NCBI RefSeq assembly: GCF_041146395.1
Contig: NC_091002.1
Span: 8,860,501-8,924,500, forward strand
Reading direction: 5' to 3'
Origin: Eulemur rufifrons
Lineage: Eukaryota > Chordata > Mammalia > Primates > Lemuridae
Length of the DNA: 64,000 nucleotides
The notes below the pieces were generated by a model. That model searched no databases, was not told the origin of the DNA, and saw only the letters and a list, made by a program, of their open reading frames with translations. The position numbers were made by a program, and so were the translations under genes. This document shows positions 51,640 to 63,180 of the stretch, in pieces; positions within the stretch are counted from its first letter, which is position 1, and each line of letters begins with the position of its first letter.

Positions 51640-52440
51640 AAAGCCTTGTGGCATTCCCTGGTCCAAGTCAGTGGTTCTTTTTCTTCCCTTTTAAAGCTTT
51701 ATAGAGGGGTGTTGCTATTACCTGAAGTTCGGAATCTAAATCCAGCAAAGTCCAGCCACACCCAAGAATCCTTGGGACCGTTTGCAGGTGGCAGGGACTG
51801 CTGTTCCATTTATAGCCTCTCTCCAATCTGGGAGGAGGTGCCACGTTCCAAGAGACCATTCAAACCCCCAGTATTTGACTGTGGGAAGTGAGATCTGAGC
51901 TTGTTCTAGACGTTTATCCTGTTGTCAGCCAGCAGATCTAACACAATTGCAGCGTGCTGCCTTGATTTCCCTTCAGTCTTGCTGGCCGTCAGGATATCGT
52001 CTACACACTGTGAAACTGTTCCCTTGCCTAAAACTACTTCCCTCCAAACTCTAGGCAGAATTTTCCCAAAGATTGTTGGGGAGTTTTCTGAAGAAGGACA
52101 GTCCAGCAGTACTGGCATTTGGCTTTAGACTTGACATATTTCCATGTAAAGGCAAATAGCACTTGGAATTCTAGAGCACGAGGAATGCAAAGGAAAGCAT
52201 TTATTCATCTGTGACTGAAAATCAGGGGAAATTTCCAGAAAAAGTGGTAAGGAGACTGCAAGGATTAGGTACCATGGGAAGAATATCCTCCACTATTTGG
52301 TTCATTTCCCTTAGATCTTGAACAAGCTGGTATTGGCAGAATGGAAGTATAATGAGGCATGTCTGACCTCCCTTCTCCTCAAGGCCCAGAACTCAGTTTT
52401 AAGTGTTTTTTCTTTTTTGGAAGTGTTCCCTTGGCCAAGA
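51640..52440 (-). pseudogene. ERV pol remnant: reverse transcriptase
   Basis: Minus-strand translation in several frames recalls gammaretroviral reverse transcriptase. A 'VQDLRE' block lies near 52300-52320. The catalytic box is visible as CVDD in place of the usual YVDD (within 51906-52118), preceded by an 'NSPTIFG' stretch. Thumb/connection-like text follows at 51441-51859. Frameshifts and stops separate these parts. The altered first residue of the catalytic box could be a late mutation. It encodes no complete enzyme. Confidence 0.82.
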
Positions 52441-55025
52441 GGGGGTCCATTTAGTCAGCGGGGGTTGGAGGGTGTCTAGGATTTTATTTTAGTTTACATT
52501 TCCCCATTTTCCCCCCTTGTGGCCAAGATTTGCCAGAGGCAGCATCAGTGGCCAAACTTTTATTTTGTCCCATCGTTGCTGGGGTGGTGGGGCTACCTGC
52601 TCTGGGTCCATCCTGTCCCTTGGTAGGAACCTGTGGCCAAGGGACTTACACTGAGAAGACTTATAGCCAATTAAATGTTCTAGGCCAGACGGGAATGGAG
52701 GTGGACAGGCATTTATCAACCTTTTAAAACCTTTTAAGTAACACAAGACCAAAAAAACCAAATGCCAAAAGCAAGGTTAATTATAAAATTAACCTATCTA
52801 TAAGTGTTGAGCTATTGTAATCTTGGGTTTAGTTACGGACTTATGACAATTTGATATATAAAACAAGCATTGTCAACCATTTAAGCTAAGGAATTTAGAG
52901 ACTTTTCTCATACAGCAATATTTTTTGCAATCACTTTAGTAATTTGTCCTAAGATGCCCGATAAATTTCTAATTACATGTCTATCTGCATAAACTCCATA
53001 ATTGGGAACAACTAAACCCAGGAAGCTCTCTCACCAGGTATCTTGATATCCACTGTGTAATTTTCTTTTAAGTCTATGGGAAGCAGGAAATTCTTTATGG
53101 TTGGCACAGACGCCTGGACCACATGGCCTGAAAAGGCAAAGTTCCTCATTTTGCCAGTTGTTCAGGCATGTGTGCATCTGTCCTTCATCTGGATCTGCAG
53201 GGTCTGAACTGATTCCACCCCTCAAAATTGGTCCTTGCAATCTCCCACACCCCCGTTTTCAGAAATAGTCCCTGGGCCTAGAAAGAGGATGTTTATAATT
53301 TTAGTAACAGGGCATTGGCAATGGAATAGTTTTTATATTCTGGAGTGTATCAGGTAAGCTTTGCCATTTACTTAATATTTGTCTTGACTCTGGAAAACAA
53401 AGCAAAAAGAATTAGTCATGTTTTAAATAAAATGTCATGAAAAACATTCAGTTCTTTGTATGACTTTTTCCTAAAGAAGCAAATCTTAGACCATAATTAA
53501 TTATAAACTGTTGAGTTTAAACTTGTTTCCACACATGACTCAGACATTTTATGATTATCTCCTACTTAATTTACTTTAAGATTTCCAACTGCTGAAAAGA
53601 AACTTGCAACTATGACATACAGACCCACAGTGAGGAGCAGATTTTGTAGATTTACAAGATTTTTCATTTGCCAGTAGTCAAATGCTTTCTCCCCCAACTT
53701 TAGATAAGTGATTTCTCGATTACTTGTTTTGTTGCCCTAAATGATTCTTGCCGGGCAACTCTAAATTTGCATTTCCAATACGAAACCAGGTAGAAAATTT
53801 ACATCTCAAGACATAGAACTTAGACTTAAAATGAAAGGTAAATTTGTTATGTACACTTTGAGTCATTATCCTTTTTATCCTAAAAGTTTTAGGTACAAAG
53901 AGGGAGGTGAGCTTACAACTGGAGATTTTCTTTGTACAGAGGTCAAATTTCTCTCAGAGCCAACTGTAGACTGATTTAGTTTGATAGGTCCTCTTTTCAG
54001 TGTGGCCTGTTTCCTAATTAGATTACTGCTGTAAGGTGGAGCCCCTAAAGGAACAAGAAGAAAGCCTGTCATTTCAGCTCCAGTACAGCTGGGGGGCAGG
54101 ATACTTAGATCCTAGTTATCAGTTCAAGTTATTTTCTGTTAACCATTTTTATAGCCTGTGAATATTAGATATACAACCAATGTGATTAAGTGTACCCTCA
54201 ACAAAATCATTCAATGTCTAAACAAATTCAGTATCTAAACATATTTTCTTAAACAAAACTGGGGCAAAAGAGAAGGAAAAGAATTTAAAAACATAGACCA
54301 AGAAACAATCACAAAATATAGTTTTAATTATTACTTTTAAACTTTAAAATCCTACCAGGATAACAAACTAAATATTCCAGTAAGGCTTGCTATCTGAACA
54401 ATGTAATACCTTCGAGTTCTATAAATATAGTAGAAGTTTTAGACTGCATCTTACTTAAAGACGTTAACTAATTACATCTTTTTAAAATACCAATCCCAAA
54501 ATAAAATTTATTGATATGACAACACCCCATTACAGACCAAAGAAACCTCTAACATCCATCCTTATCATCTCAAATGGTGAAACAAAGTCATAACATTTTT
54601 TTTTAGATAAAGATCAAGATAAAGCTATTTAAAAAATAGTCTAACTGGTCTCAGAACATTTTTCTACTTAAGTGCAAATTCAATTACATGTAACATTTCC
54701 AAAGAATAAGATTGTGTTCAGGTTCTTTTTGGATTCTAAGAATAACTACTTTGTTCATTTTGAAAAATAATTACTATACAAAAATTAACAGTTCAAGGAA
54801 TTTTTAAAAAATTTTTCTAGGCAAAGGCTTTTGCTATGGCAACACAATGTACACATAACAGGTTAGCTTGCAACCAGTATTCAGAAAGAGTGACCAAAAC
54901 CAAAATATCATCACAAATCTTTGACCATAAGTTTCTGTTTCTGTGATATCATTTATCTAGAGTTTTATTTATTCTAATTTGCTGACACTTATTTTTGTTT
55001 AGGATGTCTATACTTTTACCTGAGT
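52441..55025 (-). other. ERV internal region, unassigned
   Basis: Lies upstream of the reverse transcriptase in the sense of the provirus, where gag and protease should be. No zinc knuckle, protease active site or matrix domain is recognisable. It is AT-rich between 53300 and 55000 and may include unrelated insertions or the 5' leader. Confidence 0.4.
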
Positions 55026-55041
55026 AAGAAACTTAAAGTTA

Positions 55042-55325
55042 GCCAGGCACTGTGGCTCATGCGTGTAATCCTAGCACTCTGGGAGTCTGAGGCAGGAGGA
55101 TGGCTTGAGGTCAGAAGTTTGAGACCAGCCTGAGCAAAAGTGAGACCCTGTCTTTACAAAAAACAGAAAAATTAGTCAGAGGATAGTGGTGCATGCTTAT
55201 AGTCCCAACTACTCAGGAGGCTGAGGCATGAGGATTGCTTGGGCCCAGGAGTTTGAGGCTGCAGTGAGCTATGATGATTCTACTGTACTCTAAAGCAGGG
55301 ACAGAGTAAGACCTTGTCTCAAAAA
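55042..55325 (+). repeat. Alu SINE inserted in the ERV
   Basis: Sense Alu ('gccaggcactgtggctcatg', 'agcactctgggag', 'gcctgagcaaaagtgagacc') with a short A tail. It is flanked by the perfect 15-bp duplication aagaaacttaaagtt (55026-55040 and 55326-55340). It is therefore younger than the ERV. Confidence 0.95.
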
Positions 55326-55340
55326 AAGAAACTTAAAGTT

Positions 55341-56529
55341 AAACACATGGGTATTTTTGTCAATAACTCAGATTTAACTTTTTTTTATTAAGTGAACAAT
55401 ATTAAATTAGTCTTACTTATTAAAAATCATATAAACATAGATCATTCTGCTTGGGCTGGATTTTTAGTTTTATAACCTTTGTGTCAAACCCTGACACCTT
55501 CAAATATAAAAAAAGATTAGTAAAATCAGGCAAAAATATATACTGACAATTTTGAGGACATTTTTATCACTATTTTTAAAAATAAGCTTGCTTACCAAAG
55601 ACTACGAAATTCGCATAACTCAAAAAGCATTTGGATTTATTTATTTAATTTATGAGAGTTCCATTTATTCATAGGCCAATTTTGGTACCACGTAGACATA
55701 TAATACATGGACATACATAAAACACATCTAAACACACATATATGCACACACAAAGTGTCAATAGCTTTATCTCAGAACTCCAGCCATGAGATCCTCTTAG
55801 GTTCCACATAAATTTGCATATGTTATGTTTCTGTTCCTCTGTTCCTGTCCAACAGCAGACATCCAGCATCTCGGCCAGGTTGCCTCCATGGAAGGCAATG
55901 TCTTACAATCTCCTAGCTCTTTGGGCAGAGATGTCTTTTAACCTTTCAGATCTTAGAACCTGCTACAAGAGAAACTACTGTCAGAGGTGTCTTCCAACCT
56001 TCCAGACCTTGGACTGGGCTTACAATGCCAGCAACAGTAAATTTAAAGTAGGCAAAAATAAAATAGACACAAAGAACTTAATAGGATCCACATTTACATA
56101 CCTCACACCAATGCATTCAACATACAGAAAAATGCAGGAGATTCCAGACAAATGAACTGCAGTTACACCTAATAAGCCCTGGGAGTGCCAAATCAAAACA
56201 GCTGTGTTAGTTCCCACTCTCACAGATGGTTTGGAGCTTATCCAACCCAAAACAAATGGGAATTCCCTCAGAATTCTCCAAACTGAGAAGGGTGGCCCCA
56301 CTGTGTGGTACCCTCAAATAGCACTCACCCATCCAGACACGAATGTCGAAATCCAGAAGTCCTTTCTCCTCAGGGCAATCGAGAGGCAATCACCAGTGCA
56401 CGGGAGGCCAGTAACAGTGGGGCTAATGGGAGAGTCCATGGCTGCACCCCAGCAAACATGACCAGGCAGCTGCTAAGGGAGGCCTTTGGTCTGTCCCTGC
56501 TCCACAGCTACTGAACCACGGGCACCGTC
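55341..56529 (-). other. ERV 5' internal region, unassigned
   Basis: Between the Alu and the primer site. Frames such as 56020-56301 (minus) are short and match no gag motif that I can recognise. Expected contents are leader and gag, but this is inferred from position only. Confidence 0.4.
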
Positions 56530-56547
56530 ACCCTGGACGAGCTCTCA
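56530..56547 (-). other. ERV primer-binding site (tRNA-Pro-like)
   Basis: On the minus strand, 'tgagagctcgtccagggt' matches the tRNA-Pro primer site of gammaretroviruses at about 14 of 18 positions and lies 4 bases after the 5' LTR. Mismatches are mainly G to A, as expected from CpG and age-related decay. Confidence 0.7.
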
Positions 56548-56551
56548 TAAT

Positions 56552-57004
56552 TGTTATCGAATCCACAAGGGGTTTCAGCCTAGGTCCAGTTGCTCGTTGC
56601 ACAAAGATCCAATTATTGAGACAACGAGGATTGCCAAGGAAGAAAGGGATTTTTAATAGAAATTTTTTAATATGGCAGACATCTTGTCAGGAGAAGGAGG
56701 AAACTGCCTCAAATCCATCTCTCGGACTAATGGAGATCATGGACTTTTAAAGGAGGGGCCATGTGCCTTGGGACAGGTTGTAGTGTAACTAACAAGGGTC
56801 TAAGTGCATTGGGCACAGGTTTGGGGGATGGTGAATCTTGGCACCAGGAAGTCTGCCCAGGGGCTTTGAGAATCTCAGCTCCTTTGTCTTGGAGAAAATC
56901 CACCATTTCTGGGAAACAACTCAAAAGGTCAAGGTGTTAGTTAAGGGAGAGGATTATGAAAAACATATAGGGGTCATTGAAATTTATTCATGGGGCTGGT
57001 TACA
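56552..57004 (-). repeat. ERV 5' LTR
   Basis: A 453-bp copy of the LTR at 49763. Relative to the left copy it has extra short segments near 56650-56670, near 56780-56810 and about 14 bases at its outer edge (56991-57004, just before the TSD). Divergence between the LTRs is visible by eye, so the insertion is not recent. Confidence 0.9.
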
Positions 57005-57300
57005 CAATGACACCAAGAAGGTGGTGCAGCAGGTGTCAGAGGGACTGCTAAAGGACCTCTTGCTTCACTAGGGACATCTTCTGAGATTTGAATGGTGACA
57101 CCCACCCACTGCTCCAACTGTAGTGCTAGGCTGGTGTTGCTCCCTTTGTCAAGCTCATTCCCTGGTACAATGCTGCATTTGGCTACAGCAGCCACTTGTG
57201 GACCTCGCAGTCCTCATGATCTTCAAGAAGCAGGAGCCCTGGATCACCAGCCCCAGGAACAGAATAAAAGGAAGAGAGGCCCAGCTGCTGAGAGCCTTGG
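57005..57300 (+). pseudogene. GAPDH processed pseudogene, 3' part
   Basis: Resumes the pseudogene exactly after the ERV: 'gacaccaagaaggtggtgca' (DDIKKVVKQ region). It then shows 'tttgtcaagctcattccctg' (FVKLISWYD), 'ggctacagcagcc' (GYSN), the last codons, and 3' UTR text 'accagccccaggaacag' with 'aggaagagagg'. The absence of introns over the whole length identifies a retrocopy. The 3' UTR fades after about 57300. No poly-A tail was located. Confidence 0.9.
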
Positions 57301-58654
57301 CCTCGGCTCCACCTCCCAACAACTAATCCTCCTCCTGGCTTCACCGCGTCTCGCCTCAGGCTCTTGCAGCAGTGGAGGCGCTTCCCCACCTTGCCAGGCA
57401 CCACCAGTACCACTGGTAATGTCTGCCCTGCTCTCAGCAAGGAAAACAATGCAAGAACAGGCCTCAGACCACACCAAGGAAATCAGAACACTTGAAAGTA
57501 AGTATGAACTGCCCTTGGAGTCACACCAGATTGACAAGTTAATGTTTTCATTTGCAATGAAGAAGAAATTCCTGTAGGGAATTCAACTAAATTGTCAGCA
57601 CATGACTAAACCCTAGGAATGACAACTGCTGTTCGTGCATTTTCCATGGGGTTTCCATACACTGTGACTCTCCGAAAGCAAATTTCTGCCTCAGGTATTG
57701 ATTGTCTTTTCGTTTTGTGGTTTTAGTCTGTCTGAAGGGATTAGCAAGAATGCACATGAAGAAATCACTCAGTGAACCCCTTTGCCCCTGGAGCAGGAAT
57801 GGCCTCTGGGAGGCCAGCCCTTCACACCTTAGGGAGGCCACTTTGTGGGGGATGAATCTCCACGCGCCAGGATTGCCCAGGACCTGCGTCCTCCATGCAA
57901 GCTGGGGCTTGAGTGGGCTGCCCTGGGGCTGGGTCTGCTGCCGTCCTGCAGGGTCCCCTTTCCTCAACCCAGTGGCCCCACGCTCACCCCACTGTCTCAT
58001 CCAGCTGTTGCCCGTGCATTCAGCTCACATCTCTTACCCCAGCCTCCCAGCTCAGCTCTTTCCATGCAAGTCAGATTGTAGCTCATTAGCATCTCTCATT
58101 TCTCCAGAAACTTAGCTCTTCCCTTCTGGAAGGTCCAGCTCAGGAGACAGACCTCTTGGCACTATGTTAATGTACCCTTCTCAGCACTATGACCTGTGTC
58201 TGTGACACAGCAAAGGCCACCCACGTCCCTCCAGGCAGGTTCCTGCCTTCCCTCCCAGGCAAACTCAATAGGAAGTTCAGAGCTGGAAGCTTCTTCCTAA
58301 ATGCTGGATCACCTCCACCAGCCCTGTGAGGCCAAGGGGTCGCGTACAGGGGTGACCACTCCACAATGGACAAGGGATTCTTCCCCCATTAGTCATTTCC
58401 ATTTTTCTGGGTGCTATTTTCAAACATAACTACACCACGATTCAGTGTGGACCAGCCACTGGCTCAGCCATTTTCTCTCAGACCAGAAAGGCTGGGACCC
58501 TGAGCACCACGGAAGGAGGTGGGGGACACATTCACCTCCCCATGTGACTACAATTTCAAATGAGAAACATCAAATTCAGGGGAAAAAAAAAAAAGCCAAA
58601 ACCACCCACATCACATTTTTGAATGCATGTTTGAAATTCTGCAGCTCCTATGCT
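57301..58654. other. No gene confirmed; unassigned DNA
   Basis: A plus-strand frame ending at 57577 runs from the GAPDH remnant into text of unknown origin. Its last 50 residues are Lys/Glu-rich but unrecognised. The remainder (57700-58650) shows no repeat or exon. Confidence 0.45.
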
Positions 58655-59750
58655 ATTTTTCATTGTGATAAAATATACATAACATAAAATTTACCGATTT
58701 AATTACTTTTAAGTGTACACTTCAGTGACATTAAGTATATTCACATTGTGCCACCATCACCACCGCCCATCTCAAGAACTTTTCATCTTCCCAAACTGAA
58801 ACTCGGTGCCCACTGACACTAACTCCCCATCTCCCCATGGCCCCCAGCCCCTGGCACCCCCCATTCTACTTTCTGTTTCTATAAATATGACGACCCTATG
58901 TACCTCATATAAGAGGAATCATACATTATTCATCCTTTTGTGACCGGCTTATTTCACTTAGCATAACGTCTTCAAGGTTCATTCACATGGCAGCATGCGT
59001 CAGACTACCTTCCCTTTGTGGCTATATAATATTCAATTGTAAGCAGATACCACATTTTGCTTATCCATTCATCTGGTGATGGACACTTGGGTTGCTTCCA
59101 CCTTTAGGCTATTGTGAATAGTGCTGCCATGATTATGGATGTAAAAATATCTGTTCAAGTCCCAGATTTCAATTATTTGGGGTAGATACCCAGAAATGGA
59201 ATTTCTGGATCATATGGCAATTCTATTCTTAAATTTTTGCAGAACGGACATACTGTTTTCCATAGAGGGTGCAACATTTTCAAGGTTGAAAATGTTCTTC
59301 ATAGAGGGTGAACAACAGTGTTCAAGGGTTCCAATTTGCCCACATCCTCACCAATACTTGTTATTTCCTGTTTGTTTTGTTTTGTTTGTAATAGCCATCC
59401 TAGTAGGTGTGGAGTGGTATCTCTTTGTGGTTTTGATTTGCATTTCCCTAAGTATTAGTGAGGTTGAGCACGTGTTCTTATTGGCCATTTGTTTTTCTTC
59501 TTTAGAGAAATGTTCTTTGCCCATTTTTTAATTGGGTTGCTTGTTTTCGAGTTGTAGGAGCTCTTTATATATTCTGAATATTAATCCTTTATTTGATGTA
59601 TGCTTTGTAAATATTGTCTCCCATTCCATGGGTTGACTGCCTTTTCACTCTGTTGACAGTGTTCTTTGATGCACAAAAGTCTTTAATTTTGATGAAGTCC
59701 AATTTACCTATTTTTTCTTTTGTTGCCTGTGCTTTTTGTGTCATAACCCG
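58655..59750 (-). mobile_element. L1 LINE 3' half, antisense
   Basis: Excellent match to the complement of the older L1 (L1M) 3' region. The 3' UTR lies at 58655-59100 ('aaaatatacataacataaaa', 'ccatctcaagaacttttcat', 'ttatttcacttagcataacg'). ORF2 C-terminal text follows to 59750 ('gtggttttgatttgcatttc', 'ttgcctgtgctttttgtgtc'). Stops and a local rearrangement at 59256-59328 are present. Inactive. Confidence 0.92.
59256..59328. repeat. Local rearrangement with a perfect hairpin in L1
   Basis: Two near-direct copies of 'catagagggtg' (from 59261 and 59300) flank a perfect 11-bp inverted repeat, aacattttcaa/ttgaaaatgtt, with a 2-base loop (59273-59296). About 33 extra bases are present compared with the L1 text expected here. 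Confidence 0.85.
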
Positions 59751-62284
59751 TATGCTTTTTAGAACTTTGAAGTCTAGTATATTTCTACAGTTGCTGCAGG
59801 GACTGGGAAAGCCCCGCCCCGCCTGCTGTTTTGCAGCGTGTACACGCAGGCCTTGGAATTCCCGAACTATCCGGTGTAGTGGTGGTTTCCAGCATTTCTC
59901 AGTCACTCAGCTTTCCTCTTAGCATGTGTCTGTCTCACCCTCCCAGCAACAGGGTGTGTCTAATAAGAAGTAGTAAGTTTTCAAATTTCTCTACAACATT
60001 TTCTGGGAGATATCCCAGATCTCAGTATGTTTTTAAGTTACTTGGAAAAATTAAACCTTTTATTTATTTTCACTGTGGCTTGTGATGCTTTTAATGGGAA
60101 TCAAATAGACAAAAATACCAGTTGCAGTGTTACGAGGCTGGTCCAGCTAGTCGGCTGCTGAAAAATGTCACCCTTGAGCCCCAGATAATGTTCTAGGGCC
60201 ACGTAGCTCCCACTGGGGCAAAAGGATGATGAGATTCCTGGCAGGCCGTGCTTGAACATTGCTGTAAAGAGAGTTATTTGTAAGCGTTAAGCACTGTAAA
60301 CGACACACAGCTGAAAAGAAGAGTCATGACAGATGATGTATAGGACAGAGGAAGTATACGGCATGTCCCAGCCAGTCTGAGTGGACAGCTCAAAAGTGCA
60401 GTCGTCACCCACTCAGCACGGGGCTGCCACTGAGGGCAGGTCCTGCAGCCTTGCTGGGCACCGTAGGAGCATCCCCAGGAGCCGCTGAAGTGCTGCCAAG
60501 CTCTTCCCGCCCTCTCCACAGCCCTGACTCTGCAGAAGACACCTGGGGCAGACCTGGGCCTGAGCCACGTGCAGGTATGAACTCCCTGTGCAGCTGTCCT
60601 TGTCATCCCCTGGTCGCACCCCCCACCACACACAGTGTACATGTGTGCATCCTTCTCATCCGCACACCCTGTACACGTCTACAGTCCTTCCGTGTCCCTT
60701 TCAAAACGGACAGCTCTTCTGCTTCTGTTTAACTTGTTCTTCTCAATTTGGGGCCCACTTCTGGCTTTTCAAGGACATTTTGATTTCTGCACATTTGTAG
60801 TGAAAGTCAGCAAAGCATTCCTGTTCCTCCATGCACGAAATTTGTGTTTGTGTCTAGATATGGTAAGTTTGCCTGGTGGCAGTTGGTAAAAACGGTGGCC
60901 TGAATAGACCAAAGACTGAGCTGGCAGCAGCACTCCAGACAGCGCCTTCCTGCGGCCCCTGACCACCGCCCCCCGCTGCCACACACAGGTACACACGCTG
61001 GCACCTGCACACTCTTCGCACTCATGCTCACACACTCACACACTCACGCCCTCTCTCACTCACACCCCGTCCGCTCACAGTGGCACCGGCACCATCCCCC
61101 CGTGCTCATTCCGAGTTTTCCCTACTTTATCTGTTGATCCAAATCCTCTTTGCCAAACCTCACCCTGATTTATCTCAAAAAGAGTCCAACTCCTAACCCA
61201 CTTTCCAAGGGCAGTCGAGGTGGGAATAATTGCTTTTATATAGGGCATGGCTCTGGCTGCACTGGGGAGATGCCCTCATTTCCTTTCTGAGCGAGGCCGC
61301 TCTCTGCTCCCCCGACTCCTCTTGTCCTCCAGCCCCACCCCCTCGCCAAAGCCCTCCTGTCCAGGCCCCCAGAGACCTCTGCAAGGCCCTGCCTCTGGCC
61401 CTGTGGCCAGGGAGATGTGACCGCAGGTGTGGCACCACCTGGGGGAGCAGGGTCGGGCCAGTTGACTGAACCTGTTGTGATCAGGGCCTCCCCTCTGATG
61501 GTGCCCCACCCCACCCTCCTGTGGCCACGCTCCTTCCCTCTCCTTTGCGCTTCTCTGCTTTGCTGTCCCCCAAGGACATGGACACATGGTCTGGCACCCG
61601 GCCACAAGCTCTGTCTTCATTCCTAAGTGAGGAGTCACTCTTGATGGCTCTTTCCTGCAAGCCCTCCTTCCATCTGCCAGAAAGTTCTCTCAGCTCTGCC
61701 TCTGACCTGTGCCGGACATGTCCAGTTCTCCTTCCTTTTGCCAGTCACCACTGTCTGGCTGTTGGCCTGTGCAGTCACCTCCCTGTCCCCAGGCACCTGC
61801 CCTGCTCCCTACAGCCGCTCTCAGTCTGAGCGGCAGCCCAGCCCAGCCCAGCCACGTGGTCTCGGTAGCTAAGTTCCGCCAGGGCCTGCCCTGTCGAGGG
61901 CCCTCCCGGAGCCCGTGCCCTGGCCACGGCTCCCACATGCTTGGAGGAGCATGCAGACTCCTCGCCTGCTGCCAGGCCCCACACGAGCTGCCTGCTCATT
62001 TTCCAGCTACATTTTGGGCCATTCTCCTCCGGGCCCAGGGCAATCGGTTGTGGTAACCTGCTTTCTGTTCTTCAGATAATCTCAGCTCACACTCAGTTTA
62101 GCATCTGCACCCCTGCCCTTCCCTTCCCCTGCATGTTCTCTCCCACATACTCTCGCAGGTCCCCCTGGTTCCTTGAATCTCAGCTCCCAGGTCCTCAGTG
62201 CAAACCGGACACTCTCCCCGAATCATCCCTCGCACATCACCCTGTCCTTATCGTCTCCACAACATGTATCTCAATCTCGTGATT
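59751..62284. other. No gene seen; unassigned DNA
   Basis: The GC-rich frames at 60274-60889 and 61193-62056 overlap on both strands and carry no domain. Bases 61020-61075 are a CA/CT-rich low-complexity tract ('cacacactcacacactcacg'). Confidence 0.45.
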
Positions 62285-62380
62285 GTAAGTTCCTTGAGTA
62301 CAGGGACCAAGCCAGTCTCATTCATGTTTTATTTTCAGAGCCCAGAAGTGCCTGGCATGTATCAGGCAGTTTGGGGAGCA
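62285..62380 (+). repeat. L2 LINE 3' end
   Basis: Shows the conserved L2 3' text: 'gtaagttccttgagtacagg', 'gaccaagccagtctcattc', 'agtgcctggcatgtatc'. Old mammalian repeat. Confidence 0.7.
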
Positions 62381-62420
62381 AAGGAAAAACATCCCCTTTG
62401 CCCTCAGAAGTTTTGCTAAA

Positions 62421-62955
62421 GATTCAGCTCGTGACAAAGCAGACTGATATGAGAAAAGCTATACAGAGTTTACTGTTACCGTGTGCACAGGCAGAATCAC
62501 AGCATCATTCCCAATTTCCCGGTGAGACCCAAATACTTATATACCCTCATTTTGGAGGGTGGGAGCAGATGGGGAACATAGGAAATTCTGCTGAGGAGCA
62601 ATAAGTGGTTACTAGGGAGGACAAATAGATACTTGGGAGAATGAATGGATGGGGGGAAAGAGATTGACTCATAAATTATTCTCTTTAGAAATTAAATTAA
62701 CCTGAGAGACAGGCATTATTTTGAAAAAGGGTTAGGCCAGGTCTGTTTGCATTCTAGATCTTCTTTCCTGCAATAGATATTGAGATAACAGGGAGGGGAA
62801 GGGAAGATAATCATTTTTCTCAGTGGGGATGGGTCGTCTGGTCTTTATGGAAATACAAGGAAAGTCCCTTCCAAAGCCTGTTGATTTCTAAGGGCCTTTA
62901 ATTCAAAATATGCTGTATACCAAAGAGTCATATTTTTGGGGGTGAAATTTCCTGC
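62421..62955 (-). repeat. Retroviral LTR, antisense
   Basis: On the minus strand it starts TGCAGGAAATTTCACCCCC and continues 'gactctttggtatacagc', then 'attaaaggcccttagaa', ending in a polyadenylation-like 'cagtaaactctgtatagc'. This fits an ERV LTR, probably ERVL-like. The end near 62421 is approximate and no TSD was confirmed. Confidence 0.55.
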
Positions 62956-63032
62956 ACTCTCTCACAGTAAATGAACATTTGTTAAAAATGAATGATTAAA
63001 TAAATGAATGACAAATTCCAACCTTCTCCATC

Positions 63033-63180
63033 AGTGATTCTCAACCTCCAAGGCACAAAAGAATCACGTGTCAGCTTTAAAAAATATGAATGCCAAGGCC
63101 CCATAGCTAGAGTTTTTGATTTAATTATTCTTTGGAAGAGCCCAGGTATCAGTATTTGTTAAAACTACCAAAGTAAATCA
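63033..63180 (+). repeat. MER5A-type hAT MITE
   Basis: Begins 'cagtgattctcaacct' and continues 'aaaagaatcacgtgtcagct', 'aatatgaatgccaaggcccc', 'gcccaggtatcagtatttgt'. The right end is degraded. Confidence 0.75.

Larger units (their letters stand above)
49763..57004 (-). mobile_element. Defective gammaretrovirus-like ERV, minus strand
   Basis: A 7.24-kb provirus inserted into the GAPDH pseudogene. It is flanked by the 4-bp duplication caat (49759-49762 and 57005-57008), the length typical of gammaretrovirus-like integrases. Transcription direction is right to left: 5' LTR 56552-57004, primer site 56530-56547, internal region, reverse transcriptase and RNase H remnants 52440-50930, polypurine tract 50166-50180, 3' LTR 49763-50164. 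Integrase and most of env appear deleted, because RNase H text lies within about 800 bases of the polypurine tract. gag and protease are not recognisable. All frames are broken, so it cannot produce virus. It contains a later Alu. The family name needs a library search. Confidence 0.88.

Noticed and set aside
61020..61075. Short direct repeats suggesting a CRISPR-like array
   Set aside because: It is a CA/CT-rich low-complexity tract in a mammalian genome, with no regular spacers.
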